Positions 1 through 7,427 of a stretch of DNA of 13,404 nt are shown here, piece by piece. This DNA comes from an uncultured Lachnospiraceae bacterium (GTDB taxonomy: Bacteria; Bacillota; Clostridia; Lachnospirales; Lachnospiraceae). Below the pieces are notes generated by a model. It made no database searches. It worked only from the letters and a program-made list of their open reading frames with translations, and was not told the DNA's origin. The position numbers and the translations under genes are program-made. The DNA lies in NCBI GenBank assembly GCA_910577765.1, contig CAJTOV010000105.1, positions 1-13,404 on the forward strand, written 5' to 3'. How positions within the stretch are numbered: position 1 is the first letter of the stretch; the number at the start of each line of letters is the position of its first letter.

Positions 1-116
1 AACTGGCGGATCAGCTTGTATTCATTGGGATAAGTCACCACCAGGGACCCGGCGGCAGACACCAGCGCTGCCACCAGCAGAATAACTCCCAGCATATTTC
101 CCATCAGACGTTTCAT
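1..116 (-). CDS. hflC: HflC, N-terminal part (runs off the window)
   Basis: Only the first 38 codons are present; the gene continues beyond position 1. The visible protein starts MKRLMGNMLGVILLV, a short basic stretch followed by one hydrophobic segment (about residues 8-27), then VVTYPNEYKLIRQ, which resembles the start of the SPFH/band 7 domain of HflC. In known systems HflC pairs with HflK in a large membrane complex that surrounds and modulates the FtsH protease. Its ATG overlaps the TGA stop of the upstream hflK by 4 bp (ATGA, 113-116), so translation is probably coupled. The identification rests on the hflK neighbour and the N-terminal pattern, because the bulk of the domain is outside the window. 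Confidence 0.85.
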   Translation of the reverse strand, partial: MKRLMGNMLGVILLVAALVSAAGSLVVTYPNEYKLIRQ

Positions 117-1327
117 GATACCACCTCCCCCGGCTCTGCGGCTGCCTGCTGCCCCGCCTCTTTGCCAGGTTCTCTCTCCTGGCCCTGGCCCGGCTCTGTC
201 CCGCCTCCGCTGGCCTGGCTTTCGGAAGCTGGTTCTGTCTGCCTGTCTGCCGGAACACTTCCGGTAAAACTCTCAAGGGGAAGCATTTTCTGGGTGCCCT
301 CCTCGTCCACAATGTAGACCCGCATGGACGGCAGCAGCTCCTCCATAGCCTCATAAAACATCCGCTGCCTTGTGATCAGCGGGTACTTGCTGTACTCGGC
401 GTACATCTGCTCGAACCGGGCTACCTGGCCCTGGGCCTCGTTGATTCTGGCCTGCTTCTGGGCTTCGGCATTCTTGATGATCTGGTCACACTCTGCTTCC
501 GCCAGAGGGATCTTCTCGTTCCGGTCCTTGTTGGCATTGTTAATGGCCGTCTCCTTGCCCTGCTTGGCATTCTCCACGTTCTTGAAGGCGCTCATTACCT
601 CGGAGGTAGGGGGAAACGCGTCCTGGATGGTGATATTCACTACCGACAGACCGATATCCTCCTGGATCATCCGGTTGGTCAGCTTCTCCTTGATCTCCGA
701 CTGGATCATGGCCTTTCCCGTGGTAATCACGTCATCCACATTGTAGATGCCTACGGTGTCACGGATGTAGGACTGGGCCAGCATCTTCAAAGTAGCCTCC
801 GGGTCCACGGATGCGTAGAGATACTTGACCGGGTCGCTGACCATATATTCCAGATAAAAATCCGTATTGACAAAATTGAAATCCTTGGTGATCATAATGG
901 ATTCCTCGTCAATGGTATCCCCGGACTCTACATCATAGCCAATGGGCATACCCTTGATTCCCTTGGACACCCGGCGCACCCGCTGGATAAAAGGCACCTT
1001 AAAATGCAGGCCTGCCTGGGTCTGGGCCTGGGCGCTGCCCAGGGTGGTGACCACCGCGTAGTTTTCCTCATCCAGCATGTAGTAGCTGTTCATGCCGGCA
1101 TAGACCAGAAACAGTACCAGCAGTGCAAAGGCCGGTCCTTTGGCCCACGGCTTCTTCCGTACCGGCCGTCCGGCGGAATCGAACCGCTCCGGCTCCTTTC
1201 CGCCCTCCGGTCCTTCCCCCGGGTTCTCTCCCCGGGGCTTCCGGGAATTCTGTCCCCTCTGGCCAAAAAGCTGGTCAAAGGGATTCTGCCCGCCAAACAG
1301 ATTGTTGCCAAACGGATTCTGATTCAT
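113..1327 (-). CDS. hflK: HflK, FtsH protease modulator (SPFH/band 7 protein)
   Basis: A 404-residue protein. The N-terminus is rich in Asn, Gly, Pro and Phe, with a repeated NPF/LFG motif (residues 4-22), then a charged Pro/Gly linker. One membrane segment lies at about 65-83. The SPFH/band 7 domain follows from about 87 (ENYAVVTTLG) to 250, and a helical Ala/Glu/Lys/Gln-rich segment runs to about 330. The last 50 residues are low-complexity Gly/Glu/Gln. This is the HflK layout (E. coli HflK is about 420 residues). The family forms a heteromeric HflK-HflC cage around FtsH in the membrane. I chose the ATG at 1327 because AAGAGGA lies 6 nt upstream. The ATG at 1333 touches that site, and the ATG at 1387 lies inside an intercistronic hairpin without a usable site. 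The stop overlaps the hflC start by 4 bp. Confidence 0.9.
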   Translation of the reverse strand: MNQNPFGNNLFGGQNPFDQLFGQRGQNSRKPRGENPGEGPEGGKEPERFDSAGRPVRKKPWAKGPAFALLVLFLVYAGMNSYYMLDEENYAVVTTLGSAQAQTQAGLHFKVPFIQRVRRVSKGIKGMPIGYDVESGDTIDEESIMITKDFNFVNTDFYLEYMVSDPVKYLYASVDPEATLKMLAQSYIRDTVGIYNVDDVITTGKAMIQSEIKEKLTNRMIQEDIGLSVVNITIQDAFPPTSEVMSAFKNVENAKQGKETAINNANKDRNEKIPLAEAECDQIIKNAEAQKQARINEAQGQVARFEQMYAEYSKYPLITRQRMFYEAMEELLPSMRVYIVDEEGTQKMLPLESFTGSVPADRQTEPASESQASGGGTEPGQGQEREPGKEAGQQAAAEPGEVVS

Positions 1328-1359
1328 GGACATTCCTCTTTTCTTTCCACACGTCCAGG

Positions 1360-1405
1360 GCTTCCGGCCCGGCAGCAGATTCCACATCTGCCCGGGCCTG
1401 GAAGC
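1360..1405 (-). other. Intercistronic hairpin between AICAR formyltransferase and hflK genes
   Basis: An imperfect inverted repeat of 19 Watson-Crick pairs. On the plus strand the left arm is GCTTCC (1360-1365), GGCCCGG (1366-1372) and GCAGAT (1375-1380). The right arm is ATCTGC (1386-1391), CCGGGCC (1392-1398) and GGAAGC (1400-1405). There is a 5-nt loop, a 2-nt bulge (1373-1374) and a 1-nt bulge (1399). On the transcribed minus strand no U-run follows, so it does not look like an intrinsic terminator for this operon. An RNA-processing or mRNA-stability role is inference. Confidence 0.7.
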
Positions 1406-1423
1406 TTTCTGTTCTTGTAATGG

Positions 1424-2602
1424 TTAATGATGGAACAGGCGAATCCCGGTAAATGCCATGGCAATGCCATATTTATTGCAGGTTTCGATCACATGGTCAT
1501 CCCGCACGGAACCTCCCGGCTGGGCAATATACCGGACGCCGCTTTTGTAAGCCCGCTCTATATTATCCCCAAACGGGAAGAAAGCATCCGAACCCAGAGC
1601 CACACCGGTCATCTTGTCCAGCCAGGCCCGCTTCTCCTCCCTGGTAAATACCGGCGGCTTTACCTGGAAGGTCTTCTCCCACACGCCGTCTGCCAGCACA
1701 TCCATATACTCTTCCCCGATATACACATCAATGGCATTGTCCCGGTCTGCCCGCTTAATGCCGTCCACAAACCGGAGATTTAAGACCTGGGGAGCCTGAC
1801 GAAGAAACCAGTTGTCTGCCTTCTGGCCCGCCAGTCTGGTACAGTGGACCCGCGACTGCTGGCCTGCGCCGATGCCGATGGCCTGGCCGCCTTTTGCATA
1901 GCAGACGGAATTGGACTGGGTGTATTTTAAGGTAATCAGGGAAATCAGCAGGTCGGTTTTTGCCTGGTCAGGAATCTCCTTTGCGGCAGTGACCACATTG
2001 GCCAGCATATCCTTTCCGATGTCCAGATCATTCCGGCCCTGCTCAAAGACCACGCCGAACACCTGCTTGCGTTCCACTGCCTCCGGCTCATAGGTTTCAT
2101 CCATCCGGATCACACAGTAATTGCCGTTCTTCTTGGCCTTGAGAATCTCCAGGGCTTCCGGCTCATAACCCGGGGCAATGACGCCGTCGGACACTTCCCG
2201 TTTGATCAGCTTTGCCGTATCCACGTCACACACGTCAGACAGGGAAATGAAATCCCCGAAGGAGGACATCCGGTCAGCGCCCCTTGCCCTTGCGTAAGCA
2301 CTGGCCAGCGGGGACAGCGCACCCATATCATCCACCCAGTAGATCTTTGCCAGGGTCTCGTCCAGAGGCAGACCCACGGCGGCTCCGGCTGGGGATACAT
2401 GCTTGAAGGAAGCGGCTGCCGGAAGACCGGTGGCTTTCTTAAGTTCCCGCACAAGCTGCCAGCCGTTTAAGGCATCCAGCAGATTGATATAGCCGGGTCT
2501 GCCGCACAGCACCTGGATCGGCAGGTCCTTTCCCTCTTTCATGAAGATTCTTGCCGGCTTCTGGTTAGGGTTACATCCGTATTTCAGTTCCATCTCGTTC
2601 AT
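1424..2602 (-). CDS. Stand-alone AICAR formyltransferase (PurH C-terminal domain type)
   Basis: A 392-residue protein matching the AICAR transformylase half of PurH, which transfers a formyl group from 10-formyl-tetrahydrofolate to AICAR to give FAICAR, the penultimate step of IMP synthesis. Visible family landmarks are LKYGCNPNQKPA (6-17), the catalytic-type Lys-His pair in SFKHVSPAG (K67-H68), TQSNSV followed by GAGQQSRVHCTR, PFGDNIERA, QPGGSVRDD, and the family-like C-terminal end FTGIRLFHH. The N-terminal IMP cyclohydrolase (MGS-like) domain of bifunctional PurH, about 190-200 residues, is absent, so the protein should not make IMP alone. The gene just upstream encodes an unrelated IMP cyclohydrolase that fills this gap. 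The start at 2602 has AGGAGA 8 nt upstream. Product naming is secure; the symbol purH is withheld because the protein is only half of classical PurH. Confidence 0.93.
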   Translation of the reverse strand: MNEMELKYGCNPNQKPARIFMKEGKDLPIQVLCGRPGYINLLDALNGWQLVRELKKATGLPAAASFKHVSPAGAAVGLPLDETLAKIYWVDDMGALSPLASAYARARGADRMSSFGDFISLSDVCDVDTAKLIKREVSDGVIAPGYEPEALEILKAKKNGNYCVIRMDETYEPEAVERKQVFGVVFEQGRNDLDIGKDMLANVVTAAKEIPDQAKTDLLISLITLKYTQSNSVCYAKGGQAIGIGAGQQSRVHCTRLAGQKADNWFLRQAPQVLNLRFVDGIKRADRDNAIDVYIGEEYMDVLADGVWEKTFQVKPPVFTREEKRAWLDKMTGVALGSDAFFPFGDNIERAYKSGVRYIAQPGGSVRDDHVIETCNKYGIAMAFTGIRLFHH

Positions 2603-2628
2603 CTTCTATGTCTCCTGTTCACTTTGCC

Positions 2629-2674
2629 GGCAGCCGTCCAGCCGGACATCCCGCTGTCTGGCTGGGCGGCTGCC
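2629..2674 (-). other. Intercistronic 20-bp inverted repeat between the two purine genes
   Basis: The arms 2629-2648 and 2655-2674 are complementary at 18 of 20 positions, with a 6-nt loop (TCCCGC). The two mismatches would be G-U pairs in plus-strand RNA but C-A mismatches in the minus-strand transcript that is expected here. The stem is GC-rich and ends about 26 nt before the formyltransferase start, just upstream of its ribosome binding site. No U-run follows on the minus strand; a weak T-rich stretch follows on the plus strand. Whether it tunes transcription, processing or translation of the downstream gene cannot be told from sequence. Confidence 0.75.
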
Positions 2675-2690
2675 TTTGTTGAAAGTTCCG

Positions 2691-3398
2691 TCAGCCGTTC
2701 TTATTGACAATCCGGCTTTCATACTTGCCGGTTGCAATATCGATATACCGCACGAACAGGGACACCTTGTTGTCTTCATTCAGACTGTCCCACAACAGTC
2801 TGGTAAACCCATCCAGGCTGTCCGGTATCTCCACCAGCTTAGGCTCTCCCTCAAAGCTTGGCAGCGGGTTCCCGTCGTGCATGTAGGTGTGGATGAAATG
2901 CCCCTCCCCTGCCAGAGGATTCTCGTAGGCAAAGGTAAACCGGCAGCAGGAATCCGGGTTGCCGCCGCTGCTTTTCAGGATGGACATGGCATAGTTATAC
3001 CGGCCCTGCTCCAGGTGCAGGATCCCGGAGATCCGGGGCGTATAGTTGGGGCCGTCAGGCTCAAACTCCCGGCAGCGCAGGGACTGCTCAAAGGTAAGCT
3101 GCTTATCCATCCCCTCATAGATGGTGTCGGTCTGGTCCCCGTTGGTGACAATGGTCTTGTTGCCCAGGACCCGCACCGGCGCATAGATGATCAGGCTGGG
3201 GTCCTTAAGCTTTGCCGGATCAAAGGCCTGGGTACGGATTCCCTCCCCGTCCTCCACGAAAATCCGGTTGCGGCTGTTTTCGCTTCTGCCCATGATAAAA
3301 TAGGCTGCCACAGCCTTTTTCCCGTCCGGGGTCTTCCCGATGACGATCCCCCGTCCGGGATAAGCATTGTTCTTCAGCTCCTGTTCCAATGACAGCAT
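2691..3398 (-). CDS. IMP cyclohydrolase, archaeal PurO-like family
   Basis: A 235-residue protein that I recognise as the PurO-like IMP cyclohydrolase family (COG3363/IMP_cyclohyd). Supporting segments are the N-terminal NNAYPGRGIVIGKTPDG, YFIMGRSENSRNR (about 33-45), YAPVRVLGN, TNGDQTD, and the central NYTPRISG. The family closes the ring of FAICAR to give IMP, the last step of de novo purine synthesis. It is unrelated in fold to the PurH N-terminal domain and was first described in archaea. The partner activity, AICAR formyltransferase, is encoded 88 bp downstream, so the two genes together replace bifunctional PurH. The start at 3398 is preceded by AAGGAGGA and a second GAGGAA. The gap to the preceding DUF975 gene is only 24 bp. 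Assignment is from family resemblance, without an alignment. Confidence 0.85.
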   Translation of the reverse strand: MLSLEQELKNNAYPGRGIVIGKTPDGKKAVAAYFIMGRSENSRNRIFVEDGEGIRTQAFDPAKLKDPSLIIYAPVRVLGNKTIVTNGDQTDTIYEGMDKQLTFEQSLRCREFEPDGPNYTPRISGILHLEQGRYNYAMSILKSSGGNPDSCCRFTFAYENPLAGEGHFIHTYMHDGNPLPSFEGEPKLVEIPDSLDGFTRLLWDSLNEDNKVSLFVRYIDIATGKYESRIVNKNG

Positions 3399-3422
3399 GT
3401 TCCTCTATTCCTCCTTCATTTG

Positions 3423-4160
3423 TTATGAAACTACATTTTCCGCGCCAGGCACCCGGCACCGGTCCAGATAGAACTCTGCAAAAGTAGCAGACTCATAAGG
3501 CCGGACAAACAGAACTCCGATTCCGCACAGCAGACTGCCCAGAATATTCCATCCGATGAAAGACAGCTCCAGCACAAACAGCCTCCATCTGTGGCCGAAC
3601 ATCATCTCCGTACTGATCCGCAGCGCCTCCCGGTAGCTGAGCTCCGGGGTTTCTGCCAGCAGATAGGGAACCAGATAATAGTCATAGCTTTTGATGATCC
3701 CCGGAATAATCAAAAGAAAGGTCCAGAGCATCTGAAACAGCCCTCTCATGAACATGACCTTCACCACATTCAGATAGTTCCCTCCGCCAAATCCGCTGAA
3801 AACCTGGCCCAGGCCTGCGGACCGCCCGATCTCCTGGCTTTCCACAAAGTAACGGCAACAGCCTACCTGAATCACATTGCCCACAAAGCTGCTCCAGAGA
3901 ATTCCCACCAGCCACATGGTGCCCAGCACCGTGACCAGCACCCCCAGAATCACCAGGGCCATGGAGGATGTGGGCTCTGAGGAACCGGCGATCTCTTCCA
4001 CACCGGAGCTTCCCATGCTGCCTGTAAGGCCTGACAGGGGATTCTTGACTCCCCCGGCGCCTCCCAGAAGCATGGCAATCACACACACCAGAAATCCGGT
4101 CCAGTAATAGCCGCCCAGACCGTCCAGTGCTTTCCGTTTTAATTCTTTTCTTGTAGTCAT
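3423..4160 (-). CDS. DUF975-family integral membrane protein
   Basis: A 245-residue polytopic membrane protein with a DUF975-like C-terminal half: IIPGIIKSYDYYLVPYLLAE (141-160), then SYREALRISTEMMFGHRWRLF and ELSFIGWNILG. The N-terminus MTTRKELKRKALDGL also has the family's usual amphipathic opening. Hydrophobic segments lie at about 19-36, 67-90, 130-148 and 180-203. The molecular function of this family is not known. The ATG at 4160 is chosen because GGGAGGAG lies about 8 nt upstream. An in-frame ATG at 4322 would run back through the end of the permease gene and has a non-membrane, Gly/His-rich extension. The gene follows the permease stop by 47 bp and precedes the IMP cyclohydrolase by 24 bp, so it is likely co-transcribed with both; a link to the transporter is plausible but unproven. 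Confidence 0.85.
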   Translation of the reverse strand: MTTRKELKRKALDGLGGYYWTGFLVCVIAMLLGGAGGVKNPLSGLTGSMGSSGVEEIAGSSEPTSSMALVILGVLVTVLGTMWLVGILWSSFVGNVIQVGCCRYFVESQEIGRSAGLGQVFSGFGGGNYLNVVKVMFMRGLFQMLWTFLLIIPGIIKSYDYYLVPYLLAETPELSYREALRISTEMMFGHRWRLFVLELSFIGWNILGSLLCGIGVLFVRPYESATFAEFYLDRCRVPGAENVVS

Positions 4161-4207
4161 TTCCCCGTTCTCCTCCCTTTCTTCTTTATACCAGAGCCGG
4201 ATATTCC

Positions 4208-5557
4208 CTACTCGTTGCGGATGGCTGCCAGGGGGCTCAGCTTCATGGCCCGCATGGCAGGGAAAAAGCCTGCCACCATGCCCACCAGAATGGCAAATGC
4301 CACCGCCATGGCCACCAGCCACAGGGGAATCCGGGAAATATCCCCGGCCATACCGGTCAGGGACTCTCCGATCCGCAAAAGCCGGTTCAGTCCCATGGAA
4401 ATCCCATAGCTGATTATGACCCCGGTCGCACCGCCCAGAAGTCCGATAAAGCCTGACTCTATCAGGAACATGTTGCGGATGGCCCCCATATCACAGCCCA
4501 GGACCTTCATGACACCGATCTCCTTGGTCCGCTCATAGATGGACATCATCATGGTATTGGCAATGCCGATGGCTGCCACAAACAAAGACACGGCGCCGAT
4601 GCCCCCTAATACCGCCTGGATCATTCCCGACTGCTTCTCTGACTGCTCCATCCACTCCGCACGGCTGGAAGCCTGGAACCCCATGTCCGTCAGCTGCTTC
4701 TGAATCCCCTCCACATGCTCGATCTTATCCACATTGACCACCATACTGGAGTAGATAAAATACTTAAAAGGCTTGCCCTTCTTGTTGGTGGGCTGGCGGG
4801 GAATGGGATTCTTGCGGAACACCTTTTTTAACTGGGCCTTCAGAAGGTCCAGGTCCGTGTAGACCTGGTACGCATACTCGTTGTAATCATTGACCTCCCC
4901 TTCCACCACACCGGCGGTTTTGATCATGTATTTCTTGGGCGCCTTCACCGGCTGCTCGGAATTCCCCCACTGGGACTCCCGGTAAGCGTCGGTGTCGAAT
5001 ACCACGAACATGGGACGCCCCATCAGGTCCACATCCGGCAGTTCCCCGGTTCTCCAGTAAGAATTGCTGCCTTTCCCGTCGGAGAACCACTGGATCACCG
5101 CATTGCCGTAGATCAGCTCCATTTCCTTGGAATCTGCCGGCGGCAGACTCCCCTGGCCCAGGGTAATCTGCTCCAGGTATTCCCGGGGAGCCCCTATTAG
5201 CTGGGCATCCATGGTATTCTTCCCCTGAATAAAGACAGCATCTGCCTCCAGAAGAGGATATACACTGACCACATGGTCCATGCGGCATATCCCCTCCACC
5301 AGGTCATCGGTCAGGTAGTTGGGCTCAGTGGTGCCGTCATTGCCGCCCCAGTAGTAGTCCCCCCGGACCTCAATGGCAGTCAGGCTTCCGAAGGACTCGA
5401 TCAGCTCCCGGTTCAGCTCATTTAAGCCGATTCCCAGGGAAATCATCACCACGATGGAGGCGGTACCGATGATCACCCCCAGCACCGTCAGGGCGGTCCG
5501 CAGCTTCCTGCGGCGCAGGTTATTGACGCTCATGGTGAGCAGATCAAGAAATCTCAT
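4208..5557 (-). CDS. MacB/FtsX-type ABC transporter permease
   Basis: A 449-residue membrane protein with the MacB layout: a short cytoplasmic start with RRRKLR, TM1 (about 21-44, ending in MISLGIGL), a large extracytoplasmic domain (about 45-305), then three membrane segments (about 312-335, 365-390 and 411-433). The FtsX-type signature SIYERTKEIGVMKVLG (339-354) follows TM2, and the C-terminus FFPAMRAMKLSPLAAIRNE is typical. MacB-type systems are mechanotransmitters that drive periplasmic or extracytoplasmic events, including export and lipoprotein handling, rather than classic membrane channels. The extracytoplasmic region contains Trp/Tyr/Asp-rich insertions, and I cannot infer a substrate. 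The start overlaps the end of the upstream Ig-like protein gene by 14 bp, indicating translational coupling. Its ATPase partner is the gene starting at 8187. Confidence 0.92.
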   Translation of the reverse strand: MRFLDLLTMSVNNLRRRKLRTALTVLGVIIGTASIVVMISLGIGLNELNRELIESFGSLTAIEVRGDYYWGGNDGTTEPNYLTDDLVEGICRMDHVVSVYPLLEADAVFIQGKNTMDAQLIGAPREYLEQITLGQGSLPPADSKEMELIYGNAVIQWFSDGKGSNSYWRTGELPDVDLMGRPMFVVFDTDAYRESQWGNSEQPVKAPKKYMIKTAGVVEGEVNDYNEYAYQVYTDLDLLKAQLKKVFRKNPIPRQPTNKKGKPFKYFIYSSMVVNVDKIEHVEGIQKQLTDMGFQASSRAEWMEQSEKQSGMIQAVLGGIGAVSLFVAAIGIANTMMMSIYERTKEIGVMKVLGCDMGAIRNMFLIESGFIGLLGGATGVIISYGISMGLNRLLRIGESLTGMAGDISRIPLWLVAMAVAFAILVGMVAGFFPAMRAMKLSPLAAIRNE

Positions 5558-7427
5558 CGTCCTCTTCCTCTTCCTGGCTGGCCTTTTTCTTCCTGCGCCG
5601 GATCACCAGCACAGCCACCGCCGCCACGGCTGCAATAGCCGCCACCGCCGCCACGGCCAGATACTTCTGCTTCTGGTCATTCTCCATGAATCCTGTACCG
5701 CCTGCGGATACATCCTCATATTCCCCCATTTCGAAGTCTTCCATACCGGACAGGTCCTCCTCCATAACAAGCAGGCTCAGTTCCTTCTCTTCCGAAGAGA
5801 CCGCACCGTTTTCATCCTCATAGGTGATGGTGACCTTGATCTTCCCGTCGTCCATGGTGGGGGCGGCTCCTACTACCATACAGTCCACATTTCCCGTTTC
5901 CCCAGGCTTAATATTGCCCACATAGGTGTCCACGGTCTGGATGGAATCTGCCTCGAACTTGACCATTACATTATAGAGGATCACCTTGCCGGTGTTGTTG
6001 ATGGCAAACATCACATTGGACTCTGCCCCTACATTGATGGAATCCGGCATCACCTCAAAGGTGCCGGTATTCAGCCTGGGAATCTGCTTCACCGGTATGT
6101 CCACCACCATACTTTCCTCTGCATTCTTGAACTCGGGGCTGTCGTACTTGGCCTTGATGGTCATGCCGTAGGAACGCTGGTCCACCCCGGCCTTGGACAG
6201 AAGGCGCACCCGGATCTCCTTGACCTCCCCGGGCCGCAGGGAATCCATGGCCACGGAAGAGGAACCGGATTCCGTGGTAAATACCGCACTGTCCGAAACT
6301 TTCTCCGATTCCAGGGAATACAGAATATTGGTGGCGGAAATGGAGCTGGAAGCATTTTTCATCCGCAGAACCAGTTCAAACTCCTGGCCTGCGATAATGG
6401 TGGCCGGATCTGTGGTATAACCGTCCACCACCAAGCGGGCCCGCTCCCGGTCATGCTCATTGAACTCTCCGTACTCGTCCTCCTTGTCCTTGTTGTGAAT
6501 CCGCACATAGAACAGGGTCTCGTAGGTCTGAAGCTCGTCTCCGGTGGAGCTTTTGGAATAGTAGATCTTCATGGTAATGGGATAATACCCGCTGTATACA
6601 TCTTCCCGGATGGCAAAGCTGTATGTAAGGGGAACCGTCTCGTCCACCTCGATCTTCTCGAACATCCGGTCATAGTTGGCATCGTTGATTTCAAAGGGGA
6701 ACTTCTCGCTGTCCGCATCCATGACCATGGCAGCCTTTACATTATATACGGTTGCCGGGCTGTTGTTGCGCAGATTCAGGGCAAAATCCAGCACATGGGG
6801 GTACACCCCGTCCGGTGTGCTCTGGCCCTCGCCCAGAACAAAGTCATAGGTCTTGGGCTCGTCTTCCTCATCGTCGCTGGAGCCTGTGGACTGGGTGACC
6901 CAGATGGTTAAGTCTGCCTGGCCCAGCCAGCTTCCGTCCTTGTCCATGACCACCACCGGTGCCTTGTAATACCCGTTGCTTAAGTCCCGGCGGACCACTC
7001 CCGAAAGGGAGACCGTCTTCTCGTCCCCCAGCTTGCCGATGGGCTTGGGATTCTCCGTGGTAGGCAGGGCCTGGGTCATCTCAAAGGGGAAGGAATAGCC
7101 GGCTTCCCTGTCCCCGTCCTCCTCGTCCCAGATCTCCCCGCCGCTGACATCAAAGCCAATGGTCAGATCCCGCATGGAAGCATTGCCGGTATTTTTGATC
7201 CGGAAGGAAAGATTCAGCTTCTTCCCGGTCTTTCCGTGGGGAATCTTGTCGGAGGTAATCTCCACTTCCGATGCCCAGGCCTTCATCCCGGAAGGAAAGG
7301 GTACCGAGCAGACGGTAAACGCCGCCGCAAGCAGAAGCAGCAGGGGCATCTTTAAAAAGGCCAGAGGGCCTGCCCCCCTTCTGCGCCCTGAATCTGTAAT
7401 ATAGTTGTTATGCATCTTTCTTGACAT
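5544..7427 (-). CDS. Secreted, membrane-anchored protein with Ig-like (COG1361/CARDB-like) repeats, ABC partner
   Basis: A 627-residue protein. A long basic start with RRR is followed by a hydrophobic core (about 27-44) and an AWA-S site near residue 52, consistent with a signal peptide. Several beta-rich repeats follow, roughly 53-175, 190-310, 335-445 and 455-555. They carry recurrent phrases such as LSFRIKNTGNAS, ALNLRNNSPATVYNV, LVLRMKNASSS and MFAINNTGKVILYNVMV, as in COG1361/CARDB-like domains. An acidic linker leads to a C-terminal membrane helix of mostly Ala/Val/Ile (589-609), then RRRKKK and an acidic tail. The predicted topology is outside with a cytoplasmic tail. The gene overlaps the ATPase gene by 20 bp and the permease gene by 14 bp, so the product is probably an obligate accessory subunit. 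AAGGAG lies about 10 nt before the chosen ATG. Substrate and precise role are unknown. Confidence 0.8.
   Translation of the reverse strand: MSRKMHNNYITDSGRRRGAGPLAFLKMPLLLLLAAAFTVCSVPFPSGMKAWASEVEITSDKIPHGKTGKKLNLSFRIKNTGNASMRDLTIGFDVSGGEIWDEEDGDREAGYSFPFEMTQALPTTENPKPIGKLGDEKTVSLSGVVRRDLSNGYYKAPVVVMDKDGSWLGQADLTIWVTQSTGSSDDEEDEPKTYDFVLGEGQSTPDGVYPHVLDFALNLRNNSPATVYNVKAAMVMDADSEKFPFEINDANYDRMFEKIEVDETVPLTYSFAIREDVYSGYYPITMKIYYSKSSTGDELQTYETLFYVRIHNKDKEDEYGEFNEHDRERARLVVDGYTTDPATIIAGQEFELVLRMKNASSSISATNILYSLESEKVSDSAVFTTESGSSSVAMDSLRPGEVKEIRVRLLSKAGVDQRSYGMTIKAKYDSPEFKNAEESMVVDIPVKQIPRLNTGTFEVMPDSINVGAESNVMFAINNTGKVILYNVMVKFEADSIQTVDTYVGNIKPGETGNVDCMVVGAAPTMDDGKIKVTITYEDENGAVSSEEKELSLLVMEEDLSGMEDFEMGEYEDVSAGGTGFMENDQKQKYLAVAAVAAIAAVAAVAVLVIRRRKKKASQEEEEDDEIS

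Noticed and set aside
5373..6911. A 512-codon open frame on the plus strand, opposite the permease and Ig-like protein genes
   Set aside because: Its product is rich in His, Gly and Leu without family resemblance, and it is antisense to two well-supported genes. Long antisense frames are common in GC-rich coding DNA.
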